This document shows positions 1 to 9,353 of a DNA stretch of 64,000 bases, in pieces. Both the position numbers and the translations under genes were made by a program. The notes beneath the pieces were generated by a model, which worked only from the letters and a program-made list of their open reading frames with translations, did not search any database and had not been told where the DNA came from. Every line of letters begins with the position of its first letter. The stretch's first letter is position 1. Source of the DNA: CAYFLR01 sp964343805 (lineage in GTDB: Bacteria; Bdellovibrionota_B; Oligoflexia; CAYFLR01); NCBI GenBank assembly GCA_964343805.1, contig CAYFLR010000008.1, forward strand, positions 110,662-174,661, given 5' to 3'.

Positions 1-96
1 ATCCTCAGATTTTTGGCAAGCCGCCTATTTCTTTTATCGTCATAATTAATTAAAAACTTTAAAAAATTTAATTTCTTATGTTGGATAAGTCTATAC

Positions 97-111
97 ACTT
101 ACCATAACCAT
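97..111 (-). repeat. Dispersed word, 15-bp copy (ATGGTTATGGTAAGT)
   Basis: The reverse strand reads ATGGTTATGGTAAGT, identical to the first 15 bases of the exact 18-bp copies at 25299, 26977 and 49961. It lies three bases beyond the polymerase stop codon. Confidence 0.6.
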
Positions 112-113
112 AA

Positions 114-1340
114 TTATTTCAATGTTAACATATATATTTCTCTTTTCGAGAGTTTTGGATCAATTTTGTCTGCAAGTAAGAGGTCCCAAGCCTTGTCTTT
201 TCTAACTTTAATCAACTTTGGATCGATCTCTGGATCAAATCTCTTAATATCATGCCCATTTAAAGGTGGTTGATGATAATTTTCCCCTGTTTCCTTTGGN
301 NNNNNNNNNATACTTTTTATTAAGGCTTGGCTAGTAGATGCTAGTGGAAAAATCTCAAAGTATTTGATTATGCTGGGGTAGAGTGTGGGAGTTTGAATGA
401 AGATCCGTCTTAGGTAAGGGAGGGTGACTTCTTCCGTTTTGATGTGGTTAATAAATTCATGAAGTCTTCTTACACTCCAGATCAAATTCTTGGGAAATTT
501 TAGTTCTCTTAAGGGGGGGGCTATAGAACTCTCTTTTATTAGCAGGGTTGCTAAAATCAGAGAAAGATCGCTCTTTCTATTTTTTACCAGTTTTTTAAAG
601 AGTGCTTGATGCTCTTCATCTTGAAAGAACCAACTGATAGCCGGAAATGTATAATTGAGAATGCCCTTGTCATAAATGAGCTTAAGAGCTTGGTAAGAGT
701 TGATACCACTAAGTAGCTTACTTAGCTCATCCCTGATTCTCTCTTTTGAGATTTTACTGAGGAGATCTTTCTGGTTTGCTAAAGCTTTTAGAGAGGCTTT
801 ATTAATACTAAAATTCTCTAGTACAGCATAGAAACGAAGTATCCGTAATATGCGGAGACCATCTTCTTTGATCCGCTCTTCTGGGTTTCCCACAAACTTC
901 AAAACCTTTTGATGGATATCAGCACGACCTTCAACAAAATCTATAATTTTATTTTTAATAGGATCATAGTAAAGGGCATTTATAGTTAAATCACGCCTAA
1001 TGGCATCTAAACGGAATGAATCGGTAAAAGAAATTTCAGCATGACGGCCATCACAAATTTCATCCACTCTCAGGGTAGTAACTTCAACACTCTCTTGATC
1101 CTTAACCAGAGTTACTGTTCCATGTTTTATACCAGTTGGAATAACTTTGAATGGACTTTTTCGGAATATTTTTACTATTTGATTTGGTTTGGCAGCTGAC
1201 GCCAAATCAAAGTCTTTGGGCTCTTTGTTAAGTAATGCGTCTCGAACACAACCGCCCACAAGGCAGGTTTTAAATCCTTTTTTAACTAGTAATTCAACAA
1301 TTTGGATTACATGATGGGGAACGTCTATAATTTGACTCAT
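114..1340 (-). CDS. CCA-adding enzyme / poly(A) polymerase family nucleotidyltransferase
   Basis: This is a class II polynucleotide nucleotidyltransferase that adds CCA (or A residues) to RNA 3' ends in the cytoplasm. The head domain shows LVGGCVRD at residues 27-34, the metal-binding DFD at 43-45, a third acidic position in VEVTTLR near 86 and RRDLTINAL at 115-123. The family's EDGLRILRILRF helix follows near 160-170. A 10-N gap at 300-309 removes a few residues near 345. The ATG lies five bases after the stop of the NtrC-type regulator, so the two are probably cotranscribed. The sequence does not separate CCA-adding from poly(A)-adding activity. A copy of the dispersed TGGTTATGGTAAGT word begins just beyond the stop codon. 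Confidence 0.9.
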   Translation of the reverse strand: MSQIIDVPHHVIQIVELLVKKGFKTCLVGGCVRDALLNKEPKDFDLASAAKPNQIVKIFRKSPFKVIPTGIKHGTVTLVKDQESVEVTTLRVDEICDGRHAEISFTDSFRLDAIRRDLTINALYYDPIKNKIIDFVEGRADIHQKVLKFVGNPEERIKEDGLRILRILRFYAVLENFSINKASLKALANQKDLLSKISKERIRDELSKLLSGINSYQALKLIYDKGILNYTFPAISWFFQDEEHQALFKKLVKNRKSDLSLILATLLIKESSIAPPLRELKFPKNLIWSVRRLHEFINHIKTEEVTLPYLRRIFIQTPTLYPSIIKYFEIFPLASTSQALIKSXXXXPKETGENYHQPPLNGHDIKRFDPEIDPKLIKVRKDKAWDLLLADKIDPKLSKREIYMLTLK

Positions 1341-1345
1341 GGAGA

Positions 1346-2752
1346 TTATTCCATTCCCAATTCCTGAAGTTTACGGTAGAGCGTACGCCGGTCAATCCCA
1401 AGCTTAGAAGCAGCCTCTTGTTTTGAGGAGGAATCTTCCAAAATTCTTCTAATAAAAACACGCTCTAGTTCTTTACTGGCAGCAGCTAGGGTAAAATCTG
1501 GTTTCACTGGAATTTGTAATGCACCGGAAGTGTCCATTTCTAAATTATCCATGATTTGTTGATTGATAAGATAGGCATCTTGCTCTAAGTTTAAGTGGGA
1601 TAAATTAGCGAGAGAAATGGTATCTCCATCAGCAGTTATGATCAAGTTTTCAATGACGTTCTCTAATTCTCGGACATTTCCAGGCCAATTGTAATTGGTA
1701 AGAAACTTCATCGCTTTATCATCAACCTTTTTTACTTGGTTGTTGCGTGCGTGTTTTTTTAAGAAATGTTTTACCAACAAGGGCACATCATTTTTTCTCT
1801 CTCTGAGGGGGGGAATATGCAGAACCATTTTATTTATTCTAAAGTAGAGATCTTTCCGAAACTCTTTTTCTCCAACCAGTTTAGGCATGTCTTCATTGGT
1901 TGCGGCAATCACCCTAAACTGTAATTTTTTGGTGGTTCCTAAACCGATAGGTTCTATTTCTCTCTCTTGTAAAACTCTAAGAAGTTTGGCTTGTAAATAA
2001 AGAGGAAGTGTTCCGATCTCATCCAGAAAAATATCTCCACCATTGGCGAGTTCAAATTTACCTAGCTGTTTTTTAACTGCACCTGTAAAGGATCCTTTTT
2101 CATGTCCAAACAAAATGCTTTCAATGAGCTCATGAGGAATGGCACTGCAGTTGACTGGGATATAGGGGCGATTGGTATCTTGCTCTTGCTTGTGTAAAGT
2201 CTTGGCAATGAGTTCTTTTCCAGTTCCTGATTCTCCTACAATTAAGACGTCTATATCGGTTCCAATTAACTTGTGAACTTGTTTATTAAGGTTTTTTACC
2301 GCTTCTGTCTCACCGATAAAAAGTTGTTTGCTAAAGTCGATAAACAGTTCCGATAAATTACGACTTTGCTTAAAAACAGAACGACGCTCTATACACTTGC
2401 TATAAGCGTTCCTGACCGAATCGGCAATTAAGGGTTTAGGTAGAAAGTCACTGATGCCAAAATTAAAAGCCCGAATAGCATCATTAATATCTGTGGTTGA
2501 ACTGATTACAATCATTTCAATGGATGGGTCAAAACCTCTAACTTCGTTCATAATGTCGTGGCCCGACTTGCCGGGCAGATGGAGATCCACAAACATTAAG
2601 TCCACCGTATGGGCATTTAAGAGCTCTCTGAGCTCATCGCCAGTCTGACTAGTGATGATGTGGTTTTCCTCCTTAAAGAGATCCTTAAGAAAGGAGATTA
2701 CTGTCACATCATCTTCAACGATCAAAATAGTTGGTTTGTATTTGTTTTTCAT
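1346..2752 (-). CDS. Sigma-54-dependent response regulator, NtrC family
   Basis: This bacterial enhancer-binding protein receives a phosphoryl group and remodels sigma-54 RNA polymerase. The receiver domain (1-125) has the acidic pocket E13/D14/D15, phospho-acceptor D56 and K106. The AAA+ domain follows with Walker A GESGTGKE at 173-180, the sigma-54 contact loop GSFTGA at 220-225 (the family consensus is GAFTGA) and Walker B IFLDEIG at 241-247. A Fis-type helix-turn-helix ends the protein (SSKQEAASKLGIDRRTLYRK, near 445-465). No sensor kinase is adjacent. There is no Shine-Dalgarno before the ATG, and a TATAAT box lies eight bases upstream, so the mRNA may be leaderless. It is a candidate activator for the sigma-54 promoter at 48784, but nothing in the sequence links the two directly. 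Confidence 0.95.
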   Translation of the reverse strand: MKNKYKPTILIVEDDVTVISFLKDLFKEENHIITSQTGDELRELLNAHTVDLMFVDLHLPGKSGHDIMNEVRGFDPSIEMIVISSTTDINDAIRAFNFGISDFLPKPLIADSVRNAYSKCIERRSVFKQSRNLSELFIDFSKQLFIGETEAVKNLNKQVHKLIGTDIDVLIVGESGTGKELIAKTLHKQEQDTNRPYIPVNCSAIPHELIESILFGHEKGSFTGAVKKQLGKFELANGGDIFLDEIGTLPLYLQAKLLRVLQEREIEPIGLGTTKKLQFRVIAATNEDMPKLVGEKEFRKDLYFRINKMVLHIPPLRERKNDVPLLVKHFLKKHARNNQVKKVDDKAMKFLTNYNWPGNVRELENVIENLIITADGDTISLANLSHLNLEQDAYLINQQIMDNLEMDTSGALQIPVKPDFTLAAASKELERVFIRRILEDSSSKQEAASKLGIDRRTLYRKLQELGME

Positions 2753-2760
2753 AACTAGGT

Positions 2761-2789
2761 ATTATACCCCATAAATTGGTAGTATTTAA
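2761..2789 (-). promoter_or_regulatory. Housekeeping-type promoter, possibly leaderless
   Basis: On the minus strand a perfect TATAAT (2761-2766) is preceded by 17 bases and a weak TTAAAT -35 (2784-2789). The regulator's ATG starts only nine bases after the box, which is about where transcription would begin. No ribosome-binding site fits in that space. Confidence 0.5.
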
Positions 2790-2814
2790 CTCTTTTTTAA
2801 ACCGTGTTTAAAGA

Positions 2815-3792
2815 CTAAATCTTGGGAAAGGCACTTTCTAATTCCTCAGTTAATTGTCTGTTTTCTTTTTCTAATTCGGCCATACGGGGAAAGCTATCTG
2901 CCCATTTCTGATTGAGTAAAGAATTTTGACTGACTAATTCATCTATTTTTTTCTGTAGATTCTTTTTGTCTTGTTCAATATATTTACTTTTCTCTTGGCT
3001 CTGAATGAGCTCAACCTGTTGTTTTTGGCTGCTATCTTGTAGGTGTGATCTTTCTTGCTCAAGGGTTTTAAGCTGCTTAGATATGTTTGAAATTTCTTTT
3101 TGGAAAGATTGATTTTTTTCTTCTAATTGGGTTTCTAAACGTGCCTTATCTTGCTCATGGGATGATATAAATTTATTTAAGGATTCGATTTGATCTTTTT
3201 GAGAGTTAATATCCTGCATGGCGCAATCCAATTGAGTCTCATTAAAATTGGCCTTAGTTTGTTCCTTTTGTAAGCTAATCTCTAACTCTTGGTATCTTGT
3301 CTTTTCAGTTTTAAGTTCCGCTTCCAGTTCATTAATTTGATCTGACTGAGTTTGGTTCGATTCCTTCATTTTTTTCAATTCAATTTGAAGAGAAATAAGT
3401 TCTTCTTGGTGTTTGGCTTTTAGCATTTCAAATTCATCTCTCAAGACAGAGAGCTCGTTTTCTTTTTGTTGCAAAAGAATTTTCTCTTCTTGTTCTAGAT
3501 CTTCCAATTCAAACAGTCTCTGTTCTAAATCTTTTTTATTTTGATCGATATGGAGCCCGATTTCTTCTGCTATAGTGAGTTGAAGTTTTTCAGACAAAGT
3601 GATTCCTTCCTGATTTTTCAATCGGTTCTGATTTTCTTCATTTAGCCACTGTCTTAAATGGTTAAGTAACGTGGAGTTTGAGCCAGTTCCAAGCTCTGAA
3701 CGTATGAGCCTTACGGATGGGGTTTTTCCTTCATCTTGTAACTGTTTACAGACAGTTTCTACATCTTCATACTTAACTCCCCAATTAGACAT
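2815..3792 (-). CDS. KfrA-like DNA-binding coiled-coil protein
   Basis: The first about 55 residues match the KfrA N-terminal DNA-binding domain pattern: a helix, then GKTPSVRLIRSELGTGSNST and L..HLRQWL. The remaining about 260 residues are almost continuous Glu/Lys/Gln-rich heptads, predicting a long coiled coil. KfrA proteins are known on plasmids as autorepressors that also help segregation. A chromosomal copy next to a two-component regulator may instead be a nucleoid or regulatory protein. The start has a good AGGAG site. The AT-rich repeats just upstream (3813-3850) are a plausible autoregulatory operator. The gene ends about 60 bases before the NtrC-type gene on the same strand. Confidence 0.75.
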   Translation of the reverse strand: MSNWGVKYEDVETVCKQLQDEGKTPSVRLIRSELGTGSNSTLLNHLRQWLNEENQNRLKNQEGITLSEKLQLTIAEEIGLHIDQNKKDLEQRLFELEDLEQEEKILLQQKENELSVLRDEFEMLKAKHQEELISLQIELKKMKESNQTQSDQINELEAELKTEKTRYQELEISLQKEQTKANFNETQLDCAMQDINSQKDQIESLNKFISSHEQDKARLETQLEEKNQSFQKEISNISKQLKTLEQERSHLQDSSQKQQVELIQSQEKSKYIEQDKKNLQKKIDELVSQNSLLNQKWADSFPRMAELEKENRQLTEELESAFPKI

Positions 3793-3812
3793 ATTTGGAC
3801 TCCTTTTGGTAT

Positions 3813-3850
3813 GTTACATATGTATGTGCATAACATAACATAACGTTACA
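3813..3850. promoter_or_regulatory. Repeat-rich putative operator of the KfrA-like gene
   Basis: Twenty bases upstream of the KfrA-like start lie three tandem ATAAC units (3830-3844), flanked by GTTAC at 3813 and again at 3845, with short palindromes CATATG, TATGTGCATA and TAACGTTA. Known KfrA proteins bind repeated sites overlapping their own promoter, so an operator is plausible. In the remaining gene-free stretch up to 4104 I see only AT-rich sequence and no clear hairpin or ORF. Confidence 0.45.
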
Positions 3851-4104
3851 AATTACACAATAAAAAGATAAATTTGGTTCTTTCTTCAGAAAGGGTTGAT
3901 TTTTAACTTGCGTAAGTTATTGAAATAATTGAATAAAAATGGGTTTTTGGGGTAAAACTTCCGAAAATATGTATAAGCGGAAGTTTTGGACTCTAATCAA
4001 AATAAAGCCAAAATTCAGGATATAGGATTGACCAGGTAAAAATAAAGGAAATTAGAATGATTAGATAGTGCGCCGAAAAATGGTGTTTTTTAATTTCTCT
4101 TTTC

Positions 4105-6027
4105 TTAACGAGGACCTACGCCGGCAACGGCGGTTGTGTAATAAGGGCTCCAGGTAAAGTTCTCGATTTGAGAGCCAATTTTTAGCTTGCTATTGATGTC
4201 CGAGTAAGTAGCCGCTCCGCTGCTATTATCGTAATTCCAGAAATTATTGGCAATGGCGTGGGTGTTTTGGCTGGTAGAAAAATAAACACTATCTATGTTA
4301 CCTGTGAAATTGGATTCGGAGATAGTCAGGACGGGTTGATAGAGAATATAAATTCCCACCTTACAGTTCTCAATAAGCAGATGATCTCCTGTAACTGGAG
4401 TGGCCTCTACATTGTGAGTGAAAAACATTCCATCTGCATTACTTGTGTCGTTGCAATTGATGGTAGAGTAAGAAATATTTAGAGTTTGAGTATTTCCTCC
4501 ATAAACTCCATCGTCAGAAAAGTTGGCAAATGTTGAGTCTGTAATGGTGACAGTTCCAGTGCCTGTGAATTGATGTTTTTTGTAGTAGCTGACATTCAGG
4601 TAGCTGATTGAAATATCATTGGTATTAGTCTGAGTCACATATATCCCCCGCCAATCTTCTGCGGCAGGGGTTGCTTGAGCAGAAGTTATAGTCACCGGAT
4701 TTGCTTTTGTTCCTTGTATTTGCAGCTGACCAAGAAGAGTAATTGCCATATCACTGTCCATATAAATGGTAACTCCTGCAGGGATAATAACAGAGGAGCT
4801 ATCGAAACTAAAAAAAAGATCATTCGTATCTTTAGTGGTTATTAGAAAAGGATCAAAGTCACTTGAAAAGGTTGATATATCGTTAACTGTGATGGGATAA
4901 TCAGATATGTCATCTGTAAGAATGGTTTTATCCCCTCGGAAAAGTGATAAAGTTGTTACAGCAGAGTTATTTGCTGAGTCTACAGCTTTAATTTCTAAGC
5001 TATACCATTTGTCATCTGTGGTTAAATCAAATACAAAAGGCTCTGTTGCTTTGGTCCATGTAGTGTATTGTCCACCTTTGATTTCATAATGGGCAAAATG
5101 AGTATCTTGACTTTGGGTGGTTATATTTATGGTTTCACTGGTCCCGGTCGTACGACGGTTAGTATTAGAAATAACAGGAGCTGTGGGACTGGTGGTGTCC
5201 AAAATTATGGTACGGGAAACTATTTTGGACTTTTGTCCATAGAGATTAATGAATTGCAGGTAGATGGTTTTTTCTCCCTCCCCACTCGATAAAGTAAGGG
5301 ATGGCATGGTTGAAAAGACTTTTTCATCAGTTGAAGAGAAGTTCTCACTTTCTCCATACAACATCTTTGAAACCAGTGAACTGTTGGGGGGCAAAGTAAT
5401 CTGAAGTTGAATGGTAGTCTCGTTGGTGAGACTGCCCTGCAAAAAAGTGAACTCTGGATCTGCAATAGTTACAAGCTTTTTAGTGTCCTCTTCTTTGTCC
5501 TCTTCTCCACTATTATCATTATCATTGTCATCACTTTTGGTATNNNNNNNNNNAACCTTCCAGGTTGCTTCCGCACTCACACAACTTTCCTCAAGGTTCT
5601 TTAATTCGGATGAGGATTTTGCTTGATAGTAAAAACGAGATTCCGTGTAACCTGATTCCCTTAGAATCTCTGTACAGGAGTAGTAAATCTTGGTTTCAGG
5701 ACATGTTCCTCCTACTTTCCAATTGACCATATCCAATCCTGAACTCGGTGTGACGCTAAGCATGGTCGCATCTGTAAGACCCTGGTACTCTTTACATGAA
5801 ACCAGGCTACCCGGTTCCTTATATTTACTATTAAAAATCTCCATGGCTGCCGAAGTTTTAGCATTAATAGTCGGGTCAGCTGATGTACTCGCGCCAGAAG
5901 TGCTGTTGGAGTTATCTGAGGTTGCATCACTGCTCTCTTTTTCTTTCTTTTCTTCCAGAAGACCGCACTCAATGAATGAGAGGATGAATAATGGGATTAA
6001 AAGTAGATGAAAGTGTCTTAGAATCAT
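4105..6027 (-). CDS. Lipoprotein with C-terminal parallel beta-helix
   Basis: The signal peptide ends in a lipobox (LSFIEC, Cys about 22), followed by a Ser/Thr/Glu-rich linker and a Cys-containing region. After a 10-N gap (5544-5553) comes an acidic stretch (KSDDNDNDNSGEEDKEED). Ig-like beta segments follow, then about 250 residues of short repeating strands with regularly placed Asn and Ser (for example GTGTVTITDSTFANFSDDG), typical of right-handed parallel beta-helices such as NosD or pectate-lyase folds. It is likely surface-exposed or periplasmic; I cannot assign a substrate. The ATG has an AAGGAG site. It is divergent from the cysteine protease gene at 6112. Confidence 0.7.
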   Translation of the reverse strand: MILRHFHLLLIPLFILSFIECGLLEEKKEKESSDATSDNSNSTSGASTSADPTINAKTSAAMEIFNSKYKEPGSLVSCKEYQGLTDATMLSVTPSSGLDMVNWKVGGTCPETKIYYSCTEILRESGYTESRFYYQAKSSSELKNLEESCVSAEATWKVXXXXTKSDDNDNDNSGEEDKEEDTKKLVTIADPEFTFLQGSLTNETTIQLQITLPPNSSLVSKMLYGESENFSSTDEKVFSTMPSLTLSSGEGEKTIYLQFINLYGQKSKIVSRTIILDTTSPTAPVISNTNRRTTGTSETINITTQSQDTHFAHYEIKGGQYTTWTKATEPFVFDLTTDDKWYSLEIKAVDSANNSAVTTLSLFRGDKTILTDDISDYPITVNDISTFSSDFDPFLITTKDTNDLFFSFDSSSVIIPAGVTIYMDSDMAITLLGQLQIQGTKANPVTITSAQATPAAEDWRGIYVTQTNTNDISISYLNVSYYKKHQFTGTGTVTITDSTFANFSDDGVYGGNTQTLNISYSTINCNDTSNADGMFFTHNVEATPVTGDHLLIENCKVGIYILYQPVLTISESNFTGNIDSVYFSTSQNTHAIANNFWNYDNSSGAATYSDINSKLKIGSQIENFTWSPYYTTAVAGVGPR

Positions 6028-6111
6028 AAATACTCCTTTTCACTTGCTAGGAGAAGTTAATTTAAATAGCATGATCCATCATATCATTAAATTTTTTATA
6101 GGGAGAGTGAA

Positions 6112-8212
6112 ATGATGCGGTTAATTCTTTTGATTACCTTGTTAATTTTTGGGGCTTGTGAATCAACTACGGATAAAGAGGATGAGCCCTCTCAGCTAGA
6201 TAATTCAAGTCAGCAAGAGGATGTCCTTGAAGCTGAAAAAGAGCTGGCAGAAGAAGAAATTTCTGAGCAAGAGGAAGAAGTAAAAAAGGCATTTGATTCC
6301 CTTCCCACATTGAAGGCTGCTAACGAGGGAGAAGCTGTTACTTTTAAATTAGATATGGGTGCTTATGTGGATCCAGATGAGTTTGAGCTGGTTAGCAGCA
6401 ATGAGAATGCCAACGATTTGGATGAAGATGGAATTGCTTTTCTGGATGGCAAATTGGTTATTACCAAAGCCTACATGAATATCGGGGCTTTTCGTCTTTC
6501 TCCTTTAAAAGAGGAAGATGAAGATACAAAATCTCTTAAGAAAAAGTTAGCTGACTATGAAAAAACCGAGCTCCCTTTATATCAAGCCATAAATAAGCTC
6601 ATTGATGAGGGTGAGGAAAAAACCACCGGTTATTCCATCAATTTTGAAGGAGGTAAAAACTCCTCCCCCCTCCAAAAGGCTCTAGACAAACGATCTAAAA
6701 AGAAAAATAAAGAGCTGGCTAAACTTCTCACCAGACATGCCAAAAAACTGCGTTTAGAAAGAGAGCACGATCCCTATATTCTGTTTAATAAGCAGATGGT
6801 TTTTGATTTTATTGCGGGCGAGTTTATATCTCCCATTGACGAACTAAAAATCATACCAGGAGAATATCATCGCCTTGATATCAAACTATCACCTTATCTT
6901 TCTAAAAAGCTGGATAGTCCTCACATTGGTAGAACGATCATTCTTAAAGGATATATCGCTAAAAAAGATCGAAAGGTGCCCTTTACTATTTATTCCAATG
7001 AACCCGTTGTCTTTAGTTGGAGATTTAAAACTCCTATTACCATTGAGGCCGGTTCGCCCTCTTTAGATATAAGGTTCTTAGCTGATCTGTGGTTTCATGG
7101 GGTCGAATTGGAGGATCTTTTTGATAAGAAAAGCTCCTTAAAAGATCTTAAATTAGCAGAGAAAACAGAGCTACTGATTCATCGGTTCATTAAGAACTTT
7201 GCCTTTTATAGCCATCTCTANNNNNNNNNNCACCAAGATTCCTACTATGGGAAAGGTCGATAACCGCTATAATCACTTCTATGAAGTGAGAGAAAAATAT
7301 GCCTCTGATGAGATCAAAGCCAAATTAAAAGCTCTCAGAGAAAAGGTGGATTTTCCTGTTGGTTACACCAATGCTATGGATCGGAAAAAAGAAGATCTCC
7401 TGGGTGATTTACCAGATCCGTCAGATAATACCAATACCAACGATAATAATGTTGCTCACTTGGTGGATGCCAAAGCCAGTTGTTTTAAAGCCAAAGTTCA
7501 TGAAGGTTATATTGACCACCCAGCGAGAGATCAAACATGTGGGACCTGTTGGATTTTTTCAACTATTGGGGCAGCCGAAATTAATTATTTACATCAAGGT
7601 TTAGAACCTCCAGACTTATCTGAACAGCAAGTGGCAGAATGTGGTCCTGAATTCAATGCTTGTGATGGTGGCATTATAGGAGATGCCATGGAATATCTGC
7701 TTGTTGATGGGACGGGAACTGAAAGTTGGAAACCCTTTGAAAAATCTCAAGGAGATAATGATAAATCGATAGCCTGCCGTAGTGGTCAACCACCTGTGTT
7801 GTATAAAGGGAAGCAACATGATTTTGCTATTCCTAACACAGTCGCTGCCATTAAAAAAGCCATATGCAGATATGGATCGGTGGCGGCTAATTTTTATAAA
7901 CCCGATGATTTTGAGAATTACGTAGATCACTATGGTGGTAAATGTGGAAAGTATAAACAAGAAAGTGGTCATGCTGTGGTCATCGTGGGATGGGAAGACG
8001 GAGATAAGAAAGGAACTGGCAATTGGCAGATCCGTAACTCTTGGGGAATAGATAACCATGTCAATGGATACTTTACTATGCCTTATGAGTGTCAAGGGAT
8101 AGGGCTCCATAAAGTGAACGCTATTCAAATGAGCCCTCCCATTGATAACAGCGTTAAACCTAAGAAGAAAAGAACCAAGAAAACTAAGAAAAAGAAAAGA
8201 AAAAAGAAGTAA
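6112..8212 (+). CDS. Lipoprotein papain-like (C1A) cysteine protease with lysine tail
   Basis: One gene of about 700 residues is split into two frames only by the 10-N gap at 7221-7230, because the true gap length is unknown. The N-terminus is a lipoprotein signal (LLIFGACEST) with an acidic linker and about 330 residues of unrecognised sequence that could be a propeptide. The C-terminal catalytic domain has the C1A signature DQTCGTCWIFS (oxyanion Gln and nucleophile Cys), the catalytic His in SGHAVVIVGWEDG and Asn in QIRNSWG. LSEQQVAEC and a GG-D-like segment match the papain fold. The last about 18 residues are almost all Lys/Arg, an unusual cationic tail. C1A proteases are uncommon in Gram-negative bacteria, and lipid anchoring suggests action at the cell surface. 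Confidence 0.88.
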
Positions 8213-8240
8213 TGTAGTGAACTAGAGGGAGGATCCGTAA

Positions 8241-9149
8241 CTATTTCGATTCTTGATAAGAATATATTTGCTTCGCCTTTTTATTGTAGAAGCTCATTTT
8301 AAAATTCGATTTAGAAAGCTCTACTAATGCGAACCCATAGGTGCTCTCAGCAAAGAGTTGGGATGGATCCTCTACCTTTTGAACCCCTCTTAACTTACCT
8401 GCCGCACCTTGGATAATTTGATGATATCCATTTTTATTTATGTGTTCTTGATGATGGTCATGACCGGCTAAATAGGCAAAAACTCCACACTCTTTGATAA
8501 TGGGTTCTAATACTTCCCCTATGTATTCATCGTCACCATGCCATCCGTTCGAAAAAATAGGATGATGCCCGCCAAACATTTTCCATTTCGATTGGTTGCA
8601 TAATCCTTTTTTTAGTTCAGCGAGTTGATCTGGATCGTCTTCAATGGTTTGAGTGTCAATAATAAACAGGGACAGCCAATCGGGTAAAATGGGTATTTTA
8701 AAATATCTATTTAACATCCTCCATTTGGAACTTTTCTTGGTGTACTCTATTTGAGCTTCGACAGATCCATTGTAATCATTGTTGCCGAGCGCTAAATAAA
8801 ATGGAAAGTTTAAGTTTTTATAAGGCTCTTCAAATTTGGTTTTAAACTGAGGGTCATTGACAGAATCCACCCCGTATTCATAAATGAGATCACCCAAGAT
8901 TATAGCAAAATCACACTTGGCTTTTTTACAGACCTTCTCCATCGCTTTGGCCACATTGTACTGTTCCACGCCACCAGTTCCCGAGTCTCCCAGTACGAGA
9001 AAGTTAATCTGTTTCTTTTCAAGGGGCGGTGAAGGATCAACCAGTGAAGCTCTTACGGGGTCAGGTTTTTCGGCTTTAATATTGGCGGTTTTATTACAGT
9101 GAGTAACTATTAGTATTGTCAAAATTATTAGGTAAAATCGATTAAACAT
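8241..9149 (-). CDS. Lipoprotein calcineurin-like metallophosphoesterase
   Basis: The metal-binding motifs of this superfamily occur in order: VLGDSGTGG, ILGDLIYEYG, LALGNNDYNG (GN-N/H-D), FGGHHPIFSNG and LAGHDHHQE. The arrangement resembles purple-acid-phosphatase-like secreted phosphatases. I chose the ATG at 9149, 17 codons inside the longest frame, because it follows AAGGGGAACT and opens a lipoprotein signal (LTILIVTHC). The mature enzyme should sit in the periplasm or on the surface. It is convergent with the papain-like gene, which ends 28 bases away. The natural substrate is unknown. Confidence 0.85.
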   Translation of the reverse strand: MFNRFYLIILTILIVTHCNKTANIKAEKPDPVRASLVDPSPPLEKKQINFLVLGDSGTGGVEQYNVAKAMEKVCKKAKCDFAIILGDLIYEYGVDSVNDPQFKTKFEEPYKNLNFPFYLALGNNDYNGSVEAQIEYTKKSSKWRMLNRYFKIPILPDWLSLFIIDTQTIEDDPDQLAELKKGLCNQSKWKMFGGHHPIFSNGWHGDDEYIGEVLEPIIKECGVFAYLAGHDHHQEHINKNGYHQIIQGAAGKLRGVQKVEDPSQLFAESTYGFALVELSKSNFKMSFYNKKAKQIYSYQESK

Positions 9150-9310
9150 GAGTTCCCCTTTTAATTGTTTCTGAAATTGAACTCTAATATACCTTGTCAA
9201 CCATCGTCAGTCAAAGTTTAGTCCCGATTCTCCTTTGGATAATCTATCCGCGGCACAATCGGGAATTTTTTCTTGCCTTCAGTTTATTAATGAGCTATAC
9301 CCGCTCACCC

Positions 9311-9334
9311 TCCTAACTTAATCAAGAGTTAGGA
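9311..9334. repeat. 8-bp inverted repeat upstream of the Y1-transposase-like gene
   Basis: TCCTAACT (9311-9318) pairs perfectly with AGTTAGGA (9327-9334) around an 8-base loop, 20 bases before the downstream start codon. It has no U-tract, so it is a poor terminator. REP-associated transposases are typically flanked by such hairpins, which is the more interesting reading. Confidence 0.5.
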
Positions 9335-9353
9335 CCATTAATGTGAGGTTTTT

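Noticed and set aside
2..53. Possible C-terminal end of a plus-strand gene at the window edge
   Set aside because: Two different frames end in a plausible short tail (stops near 49 and 53), so neither can be supported from so few codons.
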